A stretch of 8,671 nucleotides of DNA from Bacilli bacterium (GTDB taxonomy: Bacteria > Bacillota_I > Bacilli_A > RF39 > UBA660), in assembly GCA_024693165.1 (NCBI GenBank), contig JAILLM010000042.1, positions 1 through 8,671 on the forward strand, written 5' to 3'. Of the stretch, positions 6,080 to 8,671 are shown piece after piece. Position 1 is the first letter of the stretch. Every line of letters starts with the position of its first letter. Under the pieces are notes generated by a model. That model was not told where the DNA came from and did not search any database. It was given only the letters and a program-made list of their open reading frames with translations. The position numbers were made by a program, and so were the translations under genes.

Positions 6080-7001
6080 ATTTATTAAGTAAATTTAAAT
6101 ATAATTCGTATAATTGTCTATGTTTCTTAGCAATTACTTCAAGAATAATACCAGTAATGATATTTAATAATGAAATTGTAATTAAGAAACATCCAAAAAT
6201 TAAACTTGGGAATTTTTCTACATATCCATTTTGGAAGAATCCAATAAATGGAGGAACTACTAGAATAATACCAATTACAGCAAAGATGAATGCTAAGATT
6301 CCAAAGAATCCCATTGGTTTATATTCTTTAAATAAAGTAGCAATAGTCTTTAATACTTTAAATCCATCTGAATAAGTATTTAATTTAGATACAGAACCTT
6401 CTGGTCTATCTCTATATTCAACAGGAATTTCTACTAATTTATAGTTCTTATCAACTGCATGAATAGTCATTTCAGTTTCAATTTCAAATCCCTTAGATAA
6501 TACAGGGAATCCTTTAACAAAATCTTTGCTGAATGCTCTATATCCTGTCATGATATCTTTAACATTATTCTTAAATAAAATATTAATTAATTTTCTAACT
6601 AATACATTACCAAAGTTATGGAAAGGTCTTTTATTTTCTTCAAAGTAAGTTGAAGAAAGTCTATCACCAATAACCATATCTGCTTTACCTTCAAGAACTA
6701 ATTTGCACATTTCTTCAGCATTGTCAGCTGGATAAGTGTCATCACCATCAATCATTAAATAACAATCAGCATCAATATCTCTAAACATTGATCTAATTAC
6801 ATTACCTTTGCCTTGTCTGTATTCATATCTAACAATAGCACCAGCTTCTTTAGCGATCTTATCAGTACCATCTTTAGAGTTATTATCATATACATAGATA
6901 TCTGCATCTGGTAATGCTTTCTTATAGTCTTTAACTACTTTTTCAATAGTCTTTGATTCATTGTAGCAAGGAATTAATACAGCGATTTTACTTTTACTCA
7001 T
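6078..7001 (-). CDS. Family 2 glycosyltransferase with two C-terminal membrane helices
   Basis: The 307-residue protein has a GT-A fold typical of the dolichol/polyprenyl-phosphate hexose synthase group. It opens with IAVLIPCYNES (6-16), then YVYDNNSKDGT (36-46, D39 in the nucleotide-sugar site), the metal-binding DGDDTY at 85-90, DIMTGYRAFSKD (149-160) and a family-typical EIETEM at 173-178. Residues about 232-254 and 265-290 are membrane helices, followed by a basic tail, so the catalytic domain sits on the cytoplasmic face. The likely reaction is transfer of a hexose from a nucleotide sugar to undecaprenyl phosphate; the sugar cannot be told. The ATG has GAGG 8 bases upstream, inside the end of the preceding gene, which stops 3 bases earlier. 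Tight coupling to the DUF6020-like gene suggests they act in one pathway. Confidence 0.92.
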   Translation of the reverse strand: MSKSKIAVLIPCYNESKTIEKVVKDYKKALPDADIYVYDNNSKDGTDKIAKEAGAIVRYEYRQGKGNVIRSMFRDIDADCYLMIDGDDTYPADNAEEMCKLVLEGKADMVIGDRLSSTYFEENKRPFHNFGNVLVRKLINILFKNNVKDIMTGYRAFSKDFVKGFPVLSKGFEIETEMTIHAVDKNYKLVEIPVEYRDRPEGSVSKLNTYSDGFKVLKTIATLFKEYKPMGFFGILAFIFAVIGIILVVPPFIGFFQNGYVEKFPSLIFGCFLITISLLNIITGIILEVIAKKHRQLYELYLNLLNK

Positions 7002-7004
7002 AAT

Positions 7005-8588
7005 CTAAACCTCATTTTCTTTTTTAAATAATATTTCAAGTGTTGGAAGAACAAATAAATATGGCATTGCATATCTAAAGTATGTATTTGCAGGTCCAAC
7101 GAAACATACAAGTATTGATATTACCAATGGAAGTAAAACTATTATAAATTCTTTATTTCTCTTCTCAATTAAATGAGCAATCAAATAAAGAACACTAAAT
7201 AATCCAAATCCAATATTCGATAATAAACCAATAACTGGTATATACGGATATATTATAGCATAATTTGATAAAGAAGTCCTAATTATACCTAGTTTATTAT
7301 AGTGATAGTTTACAGCCTTTTCACCTTCAGCTATCCTCGAATCGTAATTATGATAGAAATACCACTTTAATTTATAAGGATAATAATATCCTGAAGTGTT
7401 ATTAAGTGTAGCATTTATATAACACATTGGTTCTTTAAGTAAATACTTAAACCAAACTTTAAAATATGCCTTTAAATCTTCACTCGTAGCATTCTTATTA
7501 AATTGATTCTTAACTGGATCAGATAGATCTCTATCATATCTTTTAGCCATATTATCAAGATTTAAAAGCTTATCAATTACTTCTAGATCTTCATCACTAA
7601 TAATCTCACTATGATATTTAACTAATCTTGCAGTTTGTTGAAAAGGAACAGATAAAGCTTCCCTTATACTTCCATCACTAATTCCTAATGACGGAATTAA
7701 TATATTATTAAATCCCCACAAGAATATTAATAATGAAAAGAATACAAGCGATAATCTCTTAATATTATTCATCGAATAACAACAAATAACTGGGAACAAT
7801 AATAAAATTATATATATTCCATTTTGTCTAAATAAACATAAGAATAAACAAATAATAAATAATAGTATTACATATTTCCATTTAAGTGTTCTTTCTTTAC
7901 TCATAATTAAATCATATAAGAACAGAACAAAATATATAAAGAATACTGTATAGTATGTATCTTTAACAGCACTTACTGAATAAAAAGGATACATAGGAAC
8001 TAACATATAAATTAATGTAACAATAAGTAAATACTTAGAATTAACATTATGATGTTTTAGGAACTTAATAGTAAACGCTAAACAAGTTGAATAAATAATA
8101 CTTTGAGTTAATGTATATAAGAATAATCCGAAATTAGCATTATTTAAAGTTCTACCAATATCAAGTGCCCATCCAAGTAAGTATGTTTGTAAGATTGGAT
8201 GATGATTAGTCATAAATACATTTGGGTCTCTTTGAATAACCCAATAAATATACTTAGTTGGCACATTTAAATACATCTTTATTTGAAATGCAGGATCTGG
8301 ACTTAATACAATTGGATAAAAAGCAATCATAAAGAATGTAATAACTAAAAACACACTTATAAATGAAGTTTTAAAAGGATGTTCTGATAAACTTTCTTCA
8401 TATCTTTTTATAAGTCCCTTACTTGCTTTAAATTCATGTTTCTTATTAACTAAATAATCAACATATTTAAGTACACTCGTAAATATATGATAATAACCAA
8501 TTGCCTTTACAACTGTAAGCAAAAGGTAAGTGAATTTAAAAAGATAAGCTAAATTACTAGTTACATCTATTATTTCTCCTACAATCAT
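7005..8588 (-). CDS. Polytopic membrane protein, DUF6020-like putative GT-C transferase
   Basis: The 527-residue protein has about ten or more hydrophobic segments (for example 72-92, 154-175, 185-200, 211-229, 238-251, 258-270, 279-298, 446-471, 480-498, 504-520) and a soluble stretch at about 305-440. Landmarks resemble DUF6020 proteins: LSPDPAFQI (95-103, D98), MTNHHPILQTYLLG (126-139), SAVKDTYYT (206-214), FRQNG (253-257) and YFRYAMPYLF near the end. Such proteins resemble GT-C glycosyltransferases, which move a sugar from a polyprenyl-phosphate donor outside the membrane; this activity is inferred. The family 2 glycosyltransferase gene starts 3 bases after its stop. The ATG at 8588 has no ribosome binding site in front, and residues 5-29 lie in a 72-bp inverted repeat, so the start and upstream DNA are doubtful; the true N-terminus could differ. 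Confidence 0.8.
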   Translation of the reverse strand: MIVGEIIDVTSNLAYLFKFTYLLLTVVKAIGYYHIFTSVLKYVDYLVNKKHEFKASKGLIKRYEESLSEHPFKTSFISVFLVITFFMIAFYPIVLSPDPAFQIKMYLNVPTKYIYWVIQRDPNVFMTNHHPILQTYLLGWALDIGRTLNNANFGLFLYTLTQSIIYSTCLAFTIKFLKHHNVNSKYLLIVTLIYMLVPMYPFYSVSAVKDTYYTVFFIYFVLFLYDLIMSKERTLKWKYVILLFIICLFLCLFRQNGIYIILLLFPVICCYSMNNIKRLSLVFFSLLIFLWGFNNILIPSLGISDGSIREALSVPFQQTARLVKYHSEIISDEDLEVIDKLLNLDNMAKRYDRDLSDPVKNQFNKNATSEDLKAYFKVWFKYLLKEPMCYINATLNNTSGYYYPYKLKWYFYHNYDSRIAEGEKAVNYHYNKLGIIRTSLSNYAIIYPYIPVIGLLSNIGFGLFSVLYLIAHLIEKRNKEFIIVLLPLVISILVCFVGPANTYFRYAMPYLFVLPTLEILFKKENEV

Positions 8589-8671
8589 AAATATGGTAAA
8601 AATAATAGATGTAACTAGTAATTTAGCTTATCTTTTTAAATTCACTTACCTTTTGCTTACAGTTGTAAAGG
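8504..8671. repeat. Perfect 72-bp inverted repeat at the right edge
   Basis: Plus-strand 8504-8575 is exactly the reverse complement of 8600-8671; the spacer is 8576-8599 (24 bases). The left arm encodes residues 5-29 of the membrane protein, while the right arm has no reading of its own and ends exactly at the window edge, so the arm may continue. Within the spacer, alternate positions also pair, probably by chance. A contig-end fold-back chimera is the best explanation. Apart from this copy, 8589-8671 holds no gene or signal I can see. Confidence 0.97.

Noticed and set aside
6157..6375. 72-codon open frame on the plus strand
   Set aside because: It lies wholly inside the glycosyltransferase gene on the other strand, has no ribosome binding site of note, and its product has no recognisable features. 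It is a shadow frame.
8504..8671. Invertible promoter switch for the surface-sugar genes
   Set aside because: Phase switches of that kind invert a promoter-sized segment. Here the spacer is only 24 bases, the arms are 72 bases and one arm is coding, and no recombinase gene is nearby. A fold-back artefact explains it better.

Overview
The window is strongly AT-rich, uses standard stop codons (TGA is used as a real stop) and has good Shine-Dalgarno sites. Its gene set is typical of low-GC Gram-positive bacteria: a DnaD-family replication protein directly followed by endonuclease III, and a class II CCA-adding enzyme. It fits an uncultured, gut-type member of the Bacilli or a Mollicutes relative that has kept the normal genetic code. 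This placement is inferred from gene families, order and composition; no rRNA is present.

Layout, left to right (all genes on the minus strand unless stated): (1) 1-1457, the N-terminal 485 residues of a secreted, repeat-rich surface protein that runs off the left edge, with an NPKTG sequence just before the cut. (2) 1511-3886, an operon cca-dnaD-nth for tRNA 3'-end maturation, replication restart/initiation and base-excision repair, with a promoter in front and a terminator fused to the end of nth. (3) 3911-4814, a one-gene unit for a TtcA-family tRNA thiolation enzyme. (4) 4857-4996, a plus-strand 28-residue hydrophobic protein with its own -10 box, ribosome binding site and a terminator shared with the convergent neighbour. 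(5) 4980-5504, two overlapping small genes of unknown function. (6) 5521-6051, a single gene for an unknown 152-residue protein with an acidic helix and a basic tail. (7) 6052-8588, a large polytopic DUF6020-like membrane protein followed by a membrane-anchored family 2 glycosyltransferase, a plausible two-step lipid-linked sugar transfer module at the envelope. (8) 8504-8671, a perfect 72-bp inverted repeat at the right edge that copies the start region of the membrane protein gene backwards, most likely a fold-back assembly or amplification artefact.

The housekeeping part (2 and 3) is ordinary. The accessory interest lies in the divergent 28-residue membrane peptide, the orphan small-protein units, the truncated surface protein and the sugar-transfer pair. 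Intergenic spaces are all short (under 200 bases) and are almost entirely filled by promoters and terminators; in four of five minus-strand units the stop codon lies inside the terminator hairpin. I saw no rRNA, tRNA, CRISPR, insertion sequence or riboswitch. No clear previously undescribed multi-gene system is demonstrated here.
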